64,000 nt of DNA from Saccharomonospora piscinae (lineage in GTDB: Bacteria; Actinomycetota; Actinomycetes; Mycobacteriales; Pseudonocardiaceae). The notes below the pieces were generated by a model that was not told the DNA's origin, did not search any database, and worked only from the letters and a program-made list of their open reading frames with translations. The translations under genes were made by a program, and so were the position numbers. The stretch covers positions 154,284 through 218,283 of the forward strand of contig NZ_VCEK01000006.1 of the NCBI RefSeq assembly GCF_005862235.1, read 5' to 3'. Positions 52,201 to 64,000 of this stretch are shown here, in pieces (positions within the stretch are counted from its first letter, which is position 1; each line of letters begins with the position of its first letter).

Positions 52201-55200
52201 GGTCGGCGACGAGCACGGAGATGCCGTCCTGCCCCGCCGGGGACAGCCGCACCCGCAGCGCCGTCGCTCCGGACGCGGCCATGCGCAGGCCCGTCCACGA
52301 GAACGGGAGCGGCACTGCGTCCGGGTCCTGCTCGGTGGTGATCAACGAACCGAGACCGAGGCCGTGCAGGGCGGCGTCCAGCAGGGCCGGGTGCAGGCTG
52401 TAACCGGCCACCTCGCCCGCGCACGACTCCGGTAGGGCCACCTCGGCGTAGATCTCCCGGCCGAGCCGCCACGCGGCTCGCAGGCCCTGGAACGCCGGTC
52501 CGTAGTGGAGCGTGGTGTCGTTGAGCTGGTCGTAGAAGCCCTCGACGTCCAGTGCCTCCGCGTCCGCGGGCGGCCAGGCCACCAGGTCACCGGCCGGTGC
52601 CGCCGCCGACCGGGTGAGCCTCCCGGCGGCGTGCCGGGTCCACGGCCGCGCGCCGGAGTCCGGGCGGGCGTGGACACTCACCTCGCGGGCGCCCGTCTCG
52701 TCCGCCCCGCCGACCAGCACCTGCACCGCGACGCCGCCGCGATCAGGCAGCACGAGGGGCGCTTCGACGACCAGTTCGTCCACCATCTCGCAGCCGACCT
52801 CGTCCGCGGCGCGCGAGGCCATCTCCAACAACGCCGTTCCGGGCAGGATCACCGTGCCCGACACCGCGTGGTCGGCGAGCCACGGATGCGTGTGCTGTGA
52901 CAGCCTTCCGGTCAGCAGGAAGCCGCCGGTGTCCGGCACGTCCACCGCCGCACCGAGCAGCGCGTGCTCGGTCACGGCCAGGCCCAGGCTCGCGGCGTCG
53001 GCCGTGTCGCCGGTCGGCCCGGTCCAGTACCGCTCCCGCTGGAAGGCGTAGGTGGGCAGCTCCACTCGGCGCGGCGTGGAATCAGCGAACACCGCGGCCC
53101 AGTCCGGGCGCACGCCGTGCACCTGCGCCTCGCCGAGGGACAGCAGAAACCTCTCCAGGCCGCCCTCCCCCCGGCGCACGGTGCCCGCCGCACGGACCCG
53201 GGCACCGCGCTGCTCAGCCGTCGCCGTGATCCCCATGGTGAGCACCGGATGCGCGCTGATCTCGAGGAACACCTCGTGGTCCTGGTCCAGCAACTCGGCG
53301 ACGGCGGACTCGAACCACACCGTCTCGCGCAAGTTCCGGTACCAGTACGTCCCGTCCAGGTCGCTGCCGTCCCTCCACCGGGCGTCCGTGGCGGAGTAGA
53401 AGGGGATGTCGGCGGGGCCGGGCCGTACCGGGGCCAGGACGTCGTGCAGCGCGTCGGCGAGCGCCTCGATCTGGACCGAGTGCGCGGGAAAGTCCACGCC
53501 GGGGATCTGCCAGCGAAGGGCACCTTCGGCGGACAGCGTGCGCCCGAACTCGGCGAGCGCGTCCACGGCACCGGAGACCACCACGGAGGTGGGACCGTTG
53601 ACCGCCGCGATCGACAAGCGGTCCCGCCACGGTTGCAACCACGCGGTGACCTCGTCGGCGGTCCGCTCCACCGAGACCATGCCGCCCTGCCCGGCCAGCG
53701 CCAGGAGTTCGCGGCTGCGCAGGGCGACGATGCGGCAGGCGTCGGCCAGATCCAGTGCCCCGGCCACGTGCGCGGCGGCGATCTCGCCCTGGGAGTGCCC
53801 GACCACCGCATCCGGCCGGACACCACAGGACTCCCACAGCCGCGCCAGGGAGACCATCATCGCGAACGACGTCGGTTGCAGCACGTCCACCCGCTCCATC
53901 GGCGGAGCACCCGGCTCGTCGCGCAGCACCGCCAGCAGGTCCCACTCGGTGAACCGGGACAGTTCCCGCGCGCAGGCTTCGATCGACTCGGCGAAAACGG
54001 GGGACGTTCGCAGCAGTTCGGCCGCCATGCCGGCCCAGTGGGTGCCCTGGCCGGGGAACACGAAGACGACTCGTGGGTCTCCCGACGCGACGCCCTCGAC
54101 CAGCCCGGCCGCCGGCTCTCCCCCGGCAAGCGCGGCCAGCGCGGACCGGAGCTGGTCCCGGTCCCGCCCGACCATCGCGGCACGGTGCTCGAAGGGCGTG
54201 CGTGTGGTGGCCAGTGCACGGCCAAGAGCCGCCGGGTCCAGCTCGGGTTCGTCGTCCACGACGGACAGCAGGCGGGCAGCCTGCGCCCGCAGCGCGTCCC
54301 TGCTCCGGCCCGACACGGTCCACAACGCGGGTCCCTCGGCGGGCGCCTCCGGCTCGGGCGCCACCTCGGCCGGGGGCTGTTCCAGGATGACATGCGCGTT
54401 CGTACCGCTGATACCGAACGAGGACACCCCGGCCCTGCGCGGCTGCCCGGTCTCCGGCCATGGCCTGGATTCGGTGAGCAGTTCGACCGCACCGGAGGAC
54501 CAGTCGATCTTCGGTGACGGCCGGTCGACGTGCAGGGTCCGCGGCAGCGTCCCGTGGCGCATCGCCTGCACCATTTTGATCACACCGGCGACCCCGGCCG
54601 CGGCCTGTGCGTGCGCGATGTTCGACTTGATCGTACCCAGCCACAGTGGGCGCCCGTGACCTCGATCGCGCCCGTAGGTCGACAGCAGGGCGTGCGCCTC
54701 GATCGGGTCACCGAGCGGGGTTCCGGTGCCGTGCGCCTCCACCGCGTCGATGTCCTTCGTGGTCAGTCGCGCCGCGGCGAGCGCCTGGCGGATCACCCGC
54801 TCCTGTGACGGACCGTTCGGCGCGGTGAACCCGTTGCTCGCACCGTCGGAGTTCACCGCGGTGCCCCGCACCACGGCGAGTACCCGGTGCCCGTTCCGTT
54901 CGGCGTCGGCGAGCCGCTCCAGCAGCACCAGTCCCACGCCCTCGGAGAAGCCCGCCCCGTCGGTGCCGTCCCCGAACGCCTTGCACCGCCCGTCCGCGGC
55001 GACGCCGCGCTGTCTGCTCAGCTCGACGAACAACCAGGGCGTCGACATCACCGTGACGCCACCGGCCAGCGCGAGCGCACACTCGTCCGAGCGCAGCGCC
55101 TGCGCGGCCAGGTGCATCGCCACCAGCGAGGACGAGCACGCCGTGTCCACGGTGACCGTGGGCCCTTCGAGCCCGAGCGAGTAGGCGATCCGCCCGGACG

Positions 55201-55753
55201 CCGCGCTGCCGACACTGTCGTTGCTCAGGTAGCGCCCCGGTCCCTTGGGCACGGGATCGAGCCGGACGCCGTAATCGTGGTACATCGCCCCGGCGAAGAC
55301 ACCGGTCCGCGAGCCACGCAACGTGGCCGGGTCGAGTCCGGCGTGCTCACACGCCTCCCACGCGGACTCCAGCAGGAGCCGGTGCTGCGGGTCCATGGCC
55401 TGCGCCTCGCGCGGGCTGATGCCGAAGAAACCGGCGTCGAAGTCACCCGCATCGTCGAGGAAACCGCCGTCCCGGGCGTACGTCGTGCCCGGGTGCTCAG
55501 GGTCGGGGTCGTACAGGCCCTCGACGTCCCACCCTCGGTCGTCCGGGAACGGGCCCACCGCGTCCCTGCCCTCGGCGACGAGGTCCCACAGGTCGTCGGG
55601 CGTTCGCACACCGCCGGGGAACCGGCAGCTCATTCCGACGATCGCGATCGGTTCGGTGACGCGCTCCTCGGCCTCACGCAGCCGCGTCTTCGTGTCGTGC
55701 AGTTCGGCCGACACCCGCCGCAGGTAATCGCGGAGCCTGTCCTCGTTCGACAT
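49238..55753 (-). CDS. type I PKS, one fully reducing module (KS-AT-DH-ER-KR-ACP)
   Basis: 2171 residues. Docking coiled coil ([12 protein letters not shown]), KS (Cys206), AT (Ser654 in GHSQGE), DH with intact [13 protein letters not shown] and [15 protein letters not shown] near residues 1370-1680 ([15 protein letters not shown]), KR ([14 protein letters not shown]-type; Tyr1873), ACP (Ser2041) and a C-terminal docking tail. The AT selectivity position reads VDFPAHS instead of YASHS (methylmalonyl) or HAFHS (malonyl), which suggests an atypical, larger extender. All reductive domains look active, so a CH2 is formed next to the branched carbon. The ER lacks the Tyr often linked to 2S methyl branches (GLGLTLGEG). 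Confidence 0.95.
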   Translation of the reverse strand: MSNEDRLRDYLRRVSAELHDTKTRLREAEERVTEPIAIVGMSCRFPGGVRTPDDLWDLVAEGRDAVGPFPDDRGWDVEGLYDPDPEHPGTTYARDGGFLDDAGDFDAGFFGISPREAQAMDPQHRLLLESAWEACEHAGLDPATLRGSRTGVFAGAMYHDYGVRLDPVPKGPGRYLSNDSVGSAASGRIAYSLGLEGPTVTVDTACSSSLVAMHLAAQALRSDECALALAGGVTVMSTPWLFVELSRQRGVAADGRCKAFGDGTDGAGFSEGVGLVLLERLADAERNGHRVLAVVRGTAVNSDGASNGFTAPNGPSQERVIRQALAAARLTTKDIDAVEAHGTGTPLGDPIEAHALLSTYGRDRGHGRPLWLGTIKSNIAHAQAAAGVAGVIKMVQAMRHGTLPRTLHVDRPSPKIDWSSGAVELLTESRPWPETGQPRRAGVSSFGISGTNAHVILEQPPAEVAPEPEAPAEGPALWTVSGRSRDALRAQAARLLSVVDDEPELDPAALGRALATTRTPFEHRAAMVGRDRDQLRSALAALAGGEPAAGLVEGVASGDPRVVFVFPGQGTHWAGMAAELLRTSPVFAESIEACARELSRFTEWDLLAVLRDEPGAPPMERVDVLQPTSFAMMVSLARLWESCGVRPDAVVGHSQGEIAAAHVAGALDLADACRIVALRSRELLALAGQGGMVSVERTADEVTAWLQPWRDRLSIAAVNGPTSVVVSGAVDALAEFGRTLSAEGALRWQIPGVDFPAHSVQIEALADALHDVLAPVRPGPADIPFYSATDARWRDGSDLDGTYWYRNLRETVWFESAVAELLDQDHEVFLEISAHPVLTMGITATAEQRGARVRAAGTVRRGEGGLERFLLSLGEAQVHGVRPDWAAVFADSTPRRVELPTYAFQRERYWTGPTGDTADAASLGLAVTEHALLGAAVDVPDTGGFLLTGRLSQHTHPWLADHAVSGTVILPGTALLEMASRAADEVGCEMVDELVVEAPLVLPDRGGVAVQVLVGGADETGAREVSVHARPDSGARPWTRHAAGRLTRSAAAPAGDLVAWPPADAEALDVEGFYDQLNDTTLHYGPAFQGLRAAWRLGREIYAEVALPESCAGEVAGYSLHPALLDAALHGLGLGSLITTEQDPDAVPLPFSWTGLRMAASGATALRVRLSPAGQDGISVLVADRTGAPVASVASLVLRPVSRAQLRAAQGEGGAVYRVEWTPAPRSSASLRCVFTGPEGAGPAAAERVADLSSVPTDPAPDAVVVALPAGRDTGWDADERDTAVRATVNEVLALAQSWLDDDRVTGSRLVLVTRNAVAATADDGAPDPVHGALWGLLRSAQSENPGRFVLVDVDEHEDSPARIAEAVATGEPQLAIRAGAVLLARLADAGAGAGHALHPPQEPAWRLEIPETGTFDNLTLTACPDVLEPLEPGQVRVGVRAAGLNFRDVLHGLGLTLGEGSFGGEAAGVVLEIGPGVTGLAPGDRVMGAIAGSFGPIAVAEARMMARIPAGLSFAEAATVPIAFLTAYYGLVDLAGLKAGESVLVHAAAGGVGMAAVQLARHLGAEVYATASEAKWPVLHAAGFADENIASSRSLDFAGEFLGVTGGRGVDVVLNSLAGEFVDASLDLLPRGGRFLEMGKTDKREPDRVAVEHPGVAYTAYDLQEAGLERIQVILRELCSLFERGVLQPLPLRAWDLRDAPGAFRFLSQARHVGKLVLTVPGEVRHSTVLVTGGSGTLGGLVARHLVAAHGARHVVLASRGGRRSPELAEELAELGAEVTFAACDVADRDALSALLTTIPADRPLTGVVHAAGVLDDAVIGSLTPERVERVLRPKVRGALNLHELTRDLDLSMFVLFSSGAATFGSPGQGNYAAANAFLDTLAAHRRSLGLPAVSLAWGLWAERSGLTAGLDEADVGRMTRGGAVALSTEEALGLFDTALGHDEPMLVPVRMDLAAMRSQGDSLPPLFHGLVRGRVRRTAAGADVAEERSLATRLPGMSPSEREQAVLDLVRRHAAAVLGHHSADGIEPERAFKDLGFDSLTSLELRNRLTSATGLTLRATLIFDHPTPVELAARLGSELVPDAGDGGNDASATNDTGAVERSDAEIERLLTMIPVSRIREAGLVEALARLTDGRQDGGGEDDAGEAAGGAVDELDVQGLLLKAQQSLGS

Positions 55754-55779
55754 CCAGCTACCCTTCAGCTTTGCGGTGG

Positions 55780-58700
55780 TCAGACACCGAGTTCACGGTC
55801 GATGAAGGCGAACATCTCGTCGTCGGTGGCGGAGGCGAGCCCCGACGTCGCCTCGCCGTCGCCGGGTCCGCCGGTGCGGGCGGCGAGCGCTTCGAGCCTG
55901 GTGGCGACCCGCCCGCGCCCCGTCTCGTCCAGCTCCGCGAGCCGCTCCTCGATCCCGTCCAGCTCTGCCATGATCGAGTCCGTCCCGCTCTCGCGTTCGT
56001 CGAAGAACGTGTCGAGGTGCGCGGCCATCGTCACGGGCGACGGGTGGTCGAAGACGAGAGTGGCACGCAGCCTCAGCCCGGTCGCCGTGCTGAGCCGGTT
56101 ACGCAGTTCGACCGCGGTGAGCGAGTCGAACCCGAGTTCCTTGAACGCCTGGTCCGGCTGGACGGCCTCGGCGTTCTCGTGCCCGAGCACGGTCGCGGAA
56201 TGTGTCCGGACCAGCGCCAGCAGCCGCCGGAGCCGCTCCGGTCCTGCCAGGGCGGACAGGTCCTCGCCCTCGGCCGTGCCGGTGCGGGCCGGCGTGCGCA
56301 CCAGGCCGCGCAACAACGCGGGGAGTGTCCCGGACGTGGCCTGTTCACGCAGTGCCCGGGGGTCCAGGTGCACCGGCACCAGCACCGGCGAGGCGGCGGT
56401 GAGCGCGGCGTCGAACAGCGCGAGCGCGTCCTCCGTGTTCATGGCCGCGGATCCGCTGCGCGCCATCCTGGCCACATCGTGCTCGGACAGATCGCGGGTC
56501 AGCCCGCTGCGCTCCGCCCACAGTCCCCAGGCCAGCGAGAGTCCGGGCAGCCCCCGGTCCCTCCGGCGCTGCGCGAGCGCGTCGAGCCAGGCGTTGGCCG
56601 CGGCGTAGTTTCCCTGTCCCGGTGACCCGAACGTGGTGGCGCCCGAGGAGAACAGCACGAACGCCGACAGGTTCAGGTCCGCGGTGAGTTCGTCGAGAAC
56701 GCGGGCTCCGTCCACCTTCGGCCGGAGCACCCGGTCGAACCGGCCCGCGTCCAGCGATTCCACGGTCGCGTCATCGAGCACGCCGGCCGTGTGCACCACA
56801 CCGGTCAGCGGGTGTTCCGGTGGGACCGTGTCGAGCAGCCGCGCGACCGCCTCCCGATCGGCCACATCGCACGCGACCGGCAGGATGTCGGCGGGCAGGC
56901 CGTCCGTCACCGGATCGGCACCACCGCTGCGGCTCGCCAGCACGATCCGCCGCACGCCGTGGGTAGTCACCAGGTGCCGGGCGACCAACCCGGCCAGCGT
57001 GCCGGAACCGCCGGTCACCAGCACGGTGCCCCGGGAGTCGAACACCGGCTCGCCGACCGGCTCCGCGCTCGCCCGGACCAGCCTCGGTGCGGAGTACCTG
57101 CCGTCCCGTACGGCGTACTGCGGCTCCGGACCATCCGGCAGTGGTGCACCGGGCCGGTCCACGTCGATCAGGACGAACCGGCCGGGGTGCTCCGACTGCG
57201 CGCTGCGCACGAGTCCCCACACCGCGGCCTGGTCGGGATTCGCCGGTGCCCGCTCCTCGCCCACCGCCACGGCGCCCGTGGTCACCAGCGCGAGCCGCTC
57301 CGCGCGGTCCTCGGCCAGCCAGGACCGCAGGAGGGTCACCACGTCGGCCAGGGTCTCGCGGAGTTCTCCCGTGTCCGGGCAGGGCACCGCGACCATGCCG
57401 GTGCCCTGCCCGGCCGTGACCGGTTCCCAGCCCAGCCGGAACAGCGAGTCGCGGTACGGGGCGGTGCCGAGCTGGCTCCGCGACACCGGCCGCAGGGCCA
57501 GCGAGTCCACGGTGAGCACCGGGTTCCCGAGTTCGTCCCAGGCGGTCAGGGACAACGTGTCCGCACCCGCGTCGGACACCCGGACTCGCAGCACCCGCGC
57601 CCCGGGGCGGTGCACCCGTACCCCTCGCCAGCTGAACGGCAGGCGAGCGCCGTCGTCCTCGCGTTCGAGCACCGGATCGGCCGGGTGGAGGGCCGCGTCG
57701 AGCAGGGCCGGGTGGATTCCGTAACCGGACCCGTCCACGGATTCGAGCAGGTGTACCTCGGCGAACACCGCGTCCTCGGTCAGCCACGCCCGCCGCAGGC
57801 CCTGGAACACCGGCCCGTAGGCGATTCCGGCGTCGTGGAGCCTCGCGTAGACCTCGTCCGGGTCCAGTGCGGTCCCGCCCGGTGGCCAGTCGACGCCGCC
57901 GGCGGGCGCGGCCTCCGCCGCGGTCAGCGTGCCGGTGGCATGCCGGAGCCAGGACTCGCCGTCCTGGCAGGAGTGCACGCTCACCGGCCTGCTACCGGAG
58001 TCGTCGAGCGCACCGACCACCACCTGCACCTGGACGACGTCGTCCTCGGGCAGCACCAGCGGCGCTTCCAGGATCAGCTCGTCGATCCGGGTCAGTCCGG
58101 CCTCGGCCCCCGCTCGTAACACGAGTTCCACAAACGCGGTGCCCGGCAGTAGCACGCTTCCCAGCACGGCGTGCTCGGCCAGCCACGGCTGGGCCCGCAA
58201 CGAGATCCCACCGGTCAGCAGGGAGCTGTCCGAACCGGGAAGCGGCACCGCGGCACCGGCCAGCGGGTGACCGGTCGCCGACATCCCCACCGACGCGACG
58301 TCGCCGGCCTGCTCCGGCGCCTGCTCCGGCCAGAACCGGCTGTGCTGGAACGCGTAGGTCGGCAGGTCCACGGGACGGGCGGAGGCGCCGAACACCGCAC
58401 GCCAGTCCGGGTCGACACCGTTCGCGCAGAGTTCGCCGAGGGAGAGCAGAAACCGGGTCAGCCCGCCCTCGTCCCGCCGCAGCGTCCCAAGGGCGACGGC
58501 GTCCTCCGCGGTCTCCTCGACGGCCACGGTCAGCACCGGATGCGGGCTGTTCTCCACGAAGATTCCGAAGCCCTGGTCGGCCAGTGCCGCGATGGCGGCG
58601 TCGAAACCGACGGTCTCGCGCAGATTCGTGTACCAGTAGGACGCGTCGAGCGTGGTCGTGTCGCGCCAGTCTCCGGTGACCGTCGAGAAGAACGGTACCG

Positions 58701-61038
58701 TGCCCCTGACCGGAGTCAGGTCGTCCAGCGCGGCCACCAGCCGATCCCGGATCTTTTCGATCTGGGCCGAATGCGAGGCGTAGTCCACCGGAACTCGCTT
58801 GGTCCGCACGCCGTCCCGACGACACTCGGCCAGGAACTCGTCCAGGGCGGCGGGTTCGCCGGACACCACGACCGAGGCCGGGCTGTTGACCGCGGCGACG
58901 GAAAGCCGTCCGTCCCAGGCTCCGATGCGGGCCACGACGTCGGCGGGCGGTGAGGCGACCGACGCCATTCCCCCGCGACCGGACAGGACCTCGGCGATCA
59001 GCCGGGACCGCACCGCCACCACGCGCGCCGCGTCCGGCAGCGACAGCGCCCCCGCGACGCAGGCGGCGGCGATCTCCCCCTGCGAGTGGCCGACCACCGC
59101 CGCGGGCTCGATCCCGTACGAACGCCACAGCTGCGCGAGTGACACGAGTACCGCGAACAGGACCGGCTGCACCACGTCCACGCGGTCCAGACCGGGGGCG
59201 TCGACCCCGTCGCGGAGCACGTCGATCACGTCGAAATCGACGTGCGGTGCGAGCGCGGCGGCGCAGTCGGCCAGCGTGGCCGCGAACACCGGCGAGGCCC
59301 TGCTGAGTTCGGCCGCCATTCCGGCCCACTGCGAGCCCTGGCCGGGGAAAACGAAGACGACCCTGTCTCCCGCGCCCACCGTGCCTCGCACGACGTTCGC
59401 GGCCTGCTCGTCGGCTGCCAGACAACGCACCCCGGCGACCAGCTCCTCCTCGCTTGCGCCGACGATGACCGCACGGTGGTCCAGAGCGGTTCTGGTGGTC
59501 GCCAGAGAGAAACCGAGATCCTCGCTGCCGAGGTCCGGTCTCCGCTCCACGTGTGCCAGCAGGCGCCGAGCCTGCGCGCGCAACGCCGCGGTGGTCCTGC
59601 CGGAGAGCAGCCACGGGACCGGCCCGCCGTCCGAGGCGCGCGGCTCGGCACCGTCACCGTCCAGGGCCTGTTCCAGGATCACGTGCGCGTTCGTGCCACT
59701 GATGCCGAACGAGGACACCCCGGCACGGCGGGGCCGGTCCAGCCGGGGCCAGTCCGTCGCCTCGGTGAGCAGCCGAATGTCACCGAGTGACCAGTCCACG
59801 TGCGACGACGGCTCGTCGACGTGCAGCGACGGCGGCAGCACACCGTGGCGCAGCGACTCGACCATCTTGATCACTCCGGCGACGCCGGCCGCCGCCTGGG
59901 TGTGCGCGATGTTGGACTTGACCGAGCCGAGCCACAGCGGCCGGTCCCGCCGTGCGCCGTAGGTCGCCAGGAGCGCGTGCGCCTCGATCGGGTCGCCGAG
60001 CGTGGTGCCGGTACCGTGCGCCTCCACGGCATCGACATCGGACGTGATGAGGCGGGCGTCCGCCAGTGCCTGGCGGATGACGTTCTCCTGCGACGGCCCG
60101 TTCGGAGCGCTGAAGCCGCCACTGGCGCCATCGGAGTTGACCGCCGAACCGCGGAGTACCGCGAGCACCGGATGGCCCTTCTCCCGCGCCACCGACAGCC
60201 GCTCCACCAGCAGCACACCGACCCCTTCGGCCAGGCTGAAGCCGTCCGCGGCGGCGGCGAAGGGCTTGCACCGGCCGTCGCGGGCCAGGCCGCGCTGCCT
60301 GCTGAACGTCACGAAAGGATCCGGCACCGACATCACCGTGACGCCTCCGGCCAGCGCCAGCGCACATTCGTTCGAGCGCAGTGCCGTGGCCGCCAGGTGC
60401 AGTGACACCAGGGACGACGAGCAGGCGGTGTCCACGGTGATGGCCGGACCTTCCAGCCCGAGGGTGTAGGCGATCCGGCCGGAGACCAGACTCCCGCCGG
60501 TGCTCATCGAGAGCGTGCCGTCGCGCCCGCCTGGGGCCTGGGCCAGCGCGGCGCCGTAGTCCATTCCGCTCATCCCGGCGAACACCCCGGTGCGCGAACC
60601 ACGCAGCGACGCGGGGTCGAGGCCCGCACGCTCGATGGCCTCCCACGACACCTCCAGCAGCAGGCGCTGTTGCGGATCCATGGCCAGCGCTTCGCGCGGC
60701 GAGATCCCGAAGAAGCCGGGATCGAAGTCTCCCGCCTCGGGCAGGAAGCCACCCTCCCGCACGTAGGTGGTGCCCGGGCGATCCGGGTCCGGGTCGAACA
60801 GCCCGTCGGTGTCCCAGCCGCGATCCTCCGGGAAGCGGGACACGCCGTCACCGCCCGTCAGCACCAGCTGCCAGAGATCGTCCGGGGAGGCCACGCCACC
60901 CGGGAACCGGCACGCCATGCCGACGATCGCGATCGGCTCGTGCTCGGCGTCCTCGCGTTCCCGCAACCGCGCCCGGGTCTCGCGGGCGTCGTTGATCGCC
61001 CGTTTCAGGTACTCGCGAAGTTTGCTCTCCTCGGTCAC
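55780..61038 (-). CDS. type I PKS, one module (KS-AT-DH-KR-ACP)
   Basis: 1752 residues from GTG 61038, which overlaps the previous PKS stop (GTGA); the longer open frame is a shadow. Docking helix ([14 protein letters not shown]), KS (Cys206), AT (Ser652, GHSQGE with VDYASHS, methylmalonyl type), DH ([20 protein letters not shown] and [10 protein letters not shown] intact), KR ([14 protein letters not shown]-type; Tyr1478), ACP (Ser1639) and a C-terminal docking tail ending [13 protein letters not shown]. The predicted product of the module is an alpha-methyl double bond. It passes its chain to the fully reducing module 26 bp downstream. Confidence 0.95.
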   Translation of the reverse strand: MTEESKLREYLKRAINDARETRARLREREDAEHEPIAIVGMACRFPGGVASPDDLWQLVLTGGDGVSRFPEDRGWDTDGLFDPDPDRPGTTYVREGGFLPEAGDFDPGFFGISPREALAMDPQQRLLLEVSWEAIERAGLDPASLRGSRTGVFAGMSGMDYGAALAQAPGGRDGTLSMSTGGSLVSGRIAYTLGLEGPAITVDTACSSSLVSLHLAATALRSNECALALAGGVTVMSVPDPFVTFSRQRGLARDGRCKPFAAAADGFSLAEGVGVLLVERLSVAREKGHPVLAVLRGSAVNSDGASGGFSAPNGPSQENVIRQALADARLITSDVDAVEAHGTGTTLGDPIEAHALLATYGARRDRPLWLGSVKSNIAHTQAAAGVAGVIKMVESLRHGVLPPSLHVDEPSSHVDWSLGDIRLLTEATDWPRLDRPRRAGVSSFGISGTNAHVILEQALDGDGAEPRASDGGPVPWLLSGRTTAALRAQARRLLAHVERRPDLGSEDLGFSLATTRTALDHRAVIVGASEEELVAGVRCLAADEQAANVVRGTVGAGDRVVFVFPGQGSQWAGMAAELSRASPVFAATLADCAAALAPHVDFDVIDVLRDGVDAPGLDRVDVVQPVLFAVLVSLAQLWRSYGIEPAAVVGHSQGEIAAACVAGALSLPDAARVVAVRSRLIAEVLSGRGGMASVASPPADVVARIGAWDGRLSVAAVNSPASVVVSGEPAALDEFLAECRRDGVRTKRVPVDYASHSAQIEKIRDRLVAALDDLTPVRGTVPFFSTVTGDWRDTTTLDASYWYTNLRETVGFDAAIAALADQGFGIFVENSPHPVLTVAVEETAEDAVALGTLRRDEGGLTRFLLSLGELCANGVDPDWRAVFGASARPVDLPTYAFQHSRFWPEQAPEQAGDVASVGMSATGHPLAGAAVPLPGSDSSLLTGGISLRAQPWLAEHAVLGSVLLPGTAFVELVLRAGAEAGLTRIDELILEAPLVLPEDDVVQVQVVVGALDDSGSRPVSVHSCQDGESWLRHATGTLTAAEAAPAGGVDWPPGGTALDPDEVYARLHDAGIAYGPVFQGLRRAWLTEDAVFAEVHLLESVDGSGYGIHPALLDAALHPADPVLEREDDGARLPFSWRGVRVHRPGARVLRVRVSDAGADTLSLTAWDELGNPVLTVDSLALRPVSRSQLGTAPYRDSLFRLGWEPVTAGQGTGMVAVPCPDTGELRETLADVVTLLRSWLAEDRAERLALVTTGAVAVGEERAPANPDQAAVWGLVRSAQSEHPGRFVLIDVDRPGAPLPDGPEPQYAVRDGRYSAPRLVRASAEPVGEPVFDSRGTVLVTGGSGTLAGLVARHLVTTHGVRRIVLASRSGGADPVTDGLPADILPVACDVADREAVARLLDTVPPEHPLTGVVHTAGVLDDATVESLDAGRFDRVLRPKVDGARVLDELTADLNLSAFVLFSSGATTFGSPGQGNYAAANAWLDALAQRRRDRGLPGLSLAWGLWAERSGLTRDLSEHDVARMARSGSAAMNTEDALALFDAALTAASPVLVPVHLDPRALREQATSGTLPALLRGLVRTPARTGTAEGEDLSALAGPERLRRLLALVRTHSATVLGHENAEAVQPDQAFKELGFDSLTAVELRNRLSTATGLRLRATLVFDHPSPVTMAAHLDTFFDERESGTDSIMAELDGIEERLAELDETGRGRVATRLEALAARTGGPGDGEATSGLASATDDEMFAFIDRELGV

Positions 61039-64000
61039 GCGGTCTCCACTCCGTGTTCGAACTCGTCGTCGACCAGTGCGAACAGCTCGTCGTCGGTGGC
61101 GGATTCGAGGTCGCCGCCCGCGGCGGCGGAGGGACCGCACAGCTGCAGGAGCTCCCGCAGCCGCTCGGCCACCCGGCGCCGGGATGCGGTGTCGGAGACC
61201 GCGGCGGGCAACGCGGCGCCCACGCGTTCGAGCTCGGCCAGCACCGTGTCCGAGTCGGCTGCCGGGCTCGCTCCGGGTTCGGCGGCCAGGTCGAGCTGGT
61301 CCAGCAGGTGCCCCGCCAGCCGCGCCGGGGTCGGGAAGTCGAAGATCAGCGTCGCCCTGAGCCGGGCTCCGGTGACCCGCGTCATCCGGTTGCGCAGCTC
61401 CACCGCCGTCAGCGAGTCGAATCCCGACTCCAGGAAGGACCGCTCCGGGTCGACCCCCGCGGCCGAGGAGTGACCCAGCACCGCCGCGGCGTTGGCGCGG
61501 ACCGCGTCCAGCAGCGTTCGCCTGCGATCGTCCTCGGTGAGTCCGGCGAGCGTGCGCAGGAGCGCGGCGCTGTCCTCCGCCGCCGCCTGCCGACCCGGTG
61601 GGGGAACGAGCTCGCGGAACATCGGTGGCAGGGAGCCGGCCTGGCCGCGCAGGGCCGCGAGGTCGAGGCGGACCGGGACGAGTGCCGCGTGGTCGAGGCC
61701 GTGCGTGGCATCGAACAACGCCAGCCCTTCGGCCACGGACAGCGGCAACGCTCCGTTTCTCGCCATGCGCGCGAGTGCCGTCTCGTCCAGCCTGCTGCCC
61801 ATGCCGTTCGACTCGGCCCACATTCCCCACGCCAGCGAGGTCGCGCTGAGGTCGTGCGCCCGGCGGAATCCGGCGAGCGCGTCGAGAAACGCGTTGGCCG
61901 CGGCGTAGGCACCCTGCCCGGGGCCTCCGAAGGTGGTGGCTCCCGACGAGAACACGATGAAGGCCCGCAGGTCCAGCTGCCTGGTCAACGTGTGCAGGTG
62001 CCACGCACCGCACACCTTGGGGCGCAGCACCCGATCGATCTGGTCCATGCTCAGCGACTCGACCAACCCGTCGTCCACCACACCCGCGGTGTGCACCACC
62101 CCGGCCAGCGGGCGGTCTGCCGGAATGTCGTCGAGTACCCGGGCGACGGCGGCGGCGTCGGCCACGTCGCACGCGGCGAAGGTGACCTCCGCGCCCAGCT
62201 CGGTGAGGTCGGCGGCCAGTTCCCCGGCTCCCTCGGCCTGCCTCCCGCGCCTGGACAGCAGCACCAGGTGCCGCACCCCGTGAGTCTCGGCCAGGTGCCG
62301 TGCCACGATCCGGCCGAGACCACCGGAGGCACCGGTGATCAGCACGGTCTCGTGGTCACCGAACCCGAACCCGGGTTCGGCAGCAGGCTCGACCCGCACC
62401 AGCCGGGGCGCGAACAGCCTGCCTGCACGGATCGCGAGCTGCGGTTCGCCGCTGCGCATGGCGGCCGGGAGCAGGCTGACGTCGGAGGTATCGTCCTCGA
62501 TGTCGACCAGGACGATCCGGTCCGGATGCTCCGACTGGGCGCTGCGCAGCAACCCCCAGACCGACGCGGCGGGCAGGTCCGGTTCGGCCGAGGGGTCGAC
62601 GGGCATCGCGCGCCGGGTCACTACGACGAGACGGGTGTCCGCGAACCTGTCGTCGTGCAGCCAGGACTGTGCGGTGTCGAGCAGGCTCGACAGCGTGCCG
62701 CTCACCGCGGCGGGAATGTCCTCACCGGCCACTGCGGGCACGGTGGTGACGACGAACTCGGGTGGCTCGGCCGAGCCGTCCGCCACGGCCTCGGCCAGCG
62801 CGCGGGGCGTCGGGAACACGCCGCTGTGCTCGCCGCTGTCCAACCACGGAGCCCAGTCCCAGCAATCCGCGCCGACAAGCGCGATCCGGCAGTGCTCACC
62901 GGACGGTAGCGGCTGCTCCGGCCAGTCGAGCCGGAACAGCGAGTTCCTCGATACGCGCCCGGCGCCGCCGAGCTGATCGGCCGAGACCGGCCGCATGACG
63001 AGGGCCTCGACCGAGGCCACCGGCACGCCCGCCGCGTCGGAGATCTCCACGGCGACCGCGTTCTCGCCCGCCGGAGTGAGGCGGACCCGGACCGCCGTGG
63101 CACCCGAGGCGTCGTAGGTCACCCCGCTCCAGCTGAACGCCACGCTCCCACCGGAGCCGGATTCGTCGGGGCCGCTGAACACCGACCCCAGCCCCATACC
63201 GTGCAATGCCGCGTCGAGCAGGGCGGGGTGCAGACCGTAGTGTCCCGCGTCCACCGTCTCGCTCTCGGGCAGCCGGACCTCGGCCAGGATCTCCCCGTCG
63301 TGCTCCCAGGCCGCACGCAGACCGCGGAAAGCCGGTCCGTAGTCGATACCCGAGTCGGCCAACCGCTGGTAGAGGTCCTCCGCGGGCAGCGGGGTGGCGC
63401 CGTGCGGCGGCCACGGCCCGGCCAGCCCTGTCCGAGCCGGTCCTCTCTCCGGGTTCAGGATCCCGCCGGCGTGCCGGGTCCAGCTCTCCTCCTCCGCTCC
63501 GGCAGGCCGGGAGTGGATGCTCACCTCGAGGTCCTCGGTCACGGCGACCTGGAGGTCGTAGGCGGTGTCACCGTCGAGTACCAGCGGTGTTTCCAGTGTC
63601 AGCTCGTCGAGCCGGTCGCAGCCGAGGTCGCGGCCCGCGCGCAGCGCGAGCTCCACGAAGACGGAACCAGGAACGATCACGGTGCCGAGCACGGAATGGC
63701 CAGTGAGCCAGGGTTGGGCCGTGGCCGACAGCGAGCCGGTCAGCAGCAGGCCGGTCCCGGCCGCGGGATGCACGGTGGCGCCGAGCAACGGGTGGCCCGC
63801 GGCGATCTGCCCGAGCCCGGCGGGATCTCCCGCGCGGCCGGTCGACCGCGGCCAGAACCGGGTGTGCTGAAAGGCGTAGGTGGGCAACGAGACGGCGGGA
63901 CGGTCGGTTCCGGGCAGGACGGTCTTCCAGTCGATGTGGACACCGCGCACGTGTGCCTCACCCAGCGAACGCAAGAACCGATCCAAACCACCCTCACCCC
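61035..64000 (-). CDS. type I PKS, C-terminal part (DH-KR-ACP visible)
   Basis: The frame runs off the window edge, so KS and AT of this module and everything upstream are missing. Visible are the post-AT linker, DH ([32 protein letters not shown] intact), KR ([14 protein letters not shown]-type; Tyr in GQGAYAAAN), ACP ([11 protein letters not shown]) and a docking tail with helices up to [15 protein letters not shown]. No ER lies between DH and KR. The module should leave a double bond that becomes conjugated with the one made by the next protein. The extender cannot be judged. Confidence 0.95.
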   Translation of the reverse strand, partial: GEGGLDRFLRSLGEAHVRGVHIDWKTVLPGTDRPAVSLPTYAFQHTRFWPRSTGRAGDPAGLGQIAAGHPLLGATVHPAAGTGLLLTGSLSATAQPWLTGHSVLGTVIVPGSVFVELALRAGRDLGCDRLDELTLETPLVLDGDTAYDLQVAVTEDLEVSIHSRPAGAEEESWTRHAGGILNPERGPARTGLAGPWPPHGATPLPAEDLYQRLADSGIDYGPAFRGLRAAWEHDGEILAEVRLPESETVDAGHYGLHPALLDAALHGMGLGSVFSGPDESGSGGSVAFSWSGVTYDASGATAVRVRLTPAGENAVAVEISDAAGVPVASVEALVMRPVSADQLGGAGRVSRNSLFRLDWPEQPLPSGEHCRIALVGADCWDWAPWLDSGEHSGVFPTPRALAEAVADGSAEPPEFVVTTVPAVAGEDIPAAVSGTLSSLLDTAQSWLHDDRFADTRLVVVTRRAMPVDPSAEPDLPAASVWGLLRSAQSEHPDRIVLVDIEDDTSDVSLLPAAMRSGEPQLAIRAGRLFAPRLVRVEPAAEPGFGFGDHETVLITGASGGLGRIVARHLAETHGVRHLVLLSRRGRQAEGAGELAADLTELGAEVTFAACDVADAAAVARVLDDIPADRPLAGVVHTAGVVDDGLVESLSMDQIDRVLRPKVCGAWHLHTLTRQLDLRAFIVFSSGATTFGGPGQGAYAAANAFLDALAGFRRAHDLSATSLAWGMWAESNGMGSRLDETALARMARNGALPLSVAEGLALFDATHGLDHAALVPVRLDLAALRGQAGSLPPMFRELVPPPGRQAAAEDSAALLRTLAGLTEDDRRRTLLDAVRANAAAVLGHSSAAGVDPERSFLESGFDSLTAVELRNRMTRVTGARLRATLIFDFPTPARLAGHLLDQLDLAAEPGASPAADSDTVLAELERVGAALPAAVSDTASRRRVAERLRELLQLCGPSAAAGGDLESATDDELFALVDDEFEHGVETA

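Noticed and set aside
45655..60423. Near-identical DNA around the KS active sites of several modules as possible recombination scars
   Set aside because: KS domains are always highly similar within a cluster; no evidence of recent exchange beyond that can be read by eye.
1..64000. tRNA genes, rRNA, CRISPR arrays, integrase or transposase genes
   Set aside because: Looked for and none recognised anywhere in the window.

Overview
This is a high-GC actinomycete chromosome segment. Several features point to the Pseudonocardiales (Amycolatopsis/Saccharomonospora-like), although no marker gene fixes the genus: GTG starts and ATGA/GTGA gene overlaps throughout, IdeR/DmdR-type iron boxes, an EspC/WXG100-type secretion locus, and a GAAGGCCnnCTTC-type terminator palindrome. 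No rRNA, tRNA, insertion sequence or CRISPR array was recognised.

Layout. (1) 1-5.4 kb holds the end of a LacI regulator, an aldo/keto reductase, two tandem secreted proteins that look like diverged paralogs, and a four-gene locus (membrane protein, YbaB-like, EspC-like, WXG100-like helical protein) typical of type VII (ESX) secreted-protein neighbourhoods. (2) 5.4-8.4 kb holds a sirtuin divergent from a DUF2075/Schlafen-type helicase with an N-terminal nuclease-like motif. (3) 8.9-12.2 kb is a compact co-directional cassette: HhH DNA glycosylase-like protein, B12-binding radical SAM protein, thymidylate-kinase-like P-loop kinase and NUDIX hydrolase, closed by a strong hairpin. The radical SAM gene appears to have lost an internal segment and shifted frame. 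(4) 12.5-16.1 kb holds a DUF4383-like membrane protein, an FeS-type photolyase/cryptochrome and an FAD amine-oxidase-like protein. (5) 16.1-17.2 kb is one lower-GC Cys-rich gene, next to what may be the tail of a disrupted older gene.

(6) 17.5-29.7 kb is a complete NRPS-independent hydroxamate siderophore locus on the minus strand: two IucA/IucC synthetases, PLP decarboxylase, acetyltransferase and N-monooxygenase, preceded by the uptake genes (fused FecCD permease, lipoprotein receptor, ATPase) and a siderophore-interacting flavoprotein. Three 19-bp IdeR/DmdR-like boxes lie in front of the three transcription units. The pathway is decarboxylation of a diamino acid, N-hydroxylation, N-acetylation, condensation on a dicarboxylate or citrate, uptake of the ferric complex and reductive release.

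(7) 30.0-31.0 kb is a junction zone with a 35-codon small ORF that has its own ribosome-binding site and terminator, a hypothetical acidic protein, and a 5'-less coding remnant.

(8) 31.1-64 kb is the downstream part of a modular type I polyketide cluster, all on the minus strand. Four PKS proteins are read in order from 64 kb down to 40 kb: a partial DH-KR-ACP end; KS-AT-DH-KR-ACP; KS-AT-DH-ER-KR-ACP; then KS-AT-ACP/KS-AT-(dead DH)-KR-ACP-TE. Behind the thioesterase lie an FAD monooxygenase, two MDR oxidoreductases, a crotonyl-CoA carboxylase/reductase, a KAS III and a 3-hydroxyacyl-CoA dehydrogenase. The last three form an alkylmalonyl-CoA supply set that fits the unusual AT motif in the third PKS. 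A methyltransferase and a NarL-type two-component system close the cluster. Inferred chain end: conjugated diene with one methyl branch, CH2, a larger alkyl branch, ketone, CH2, hydroxyl, CH2, carboxyl released by the TE.
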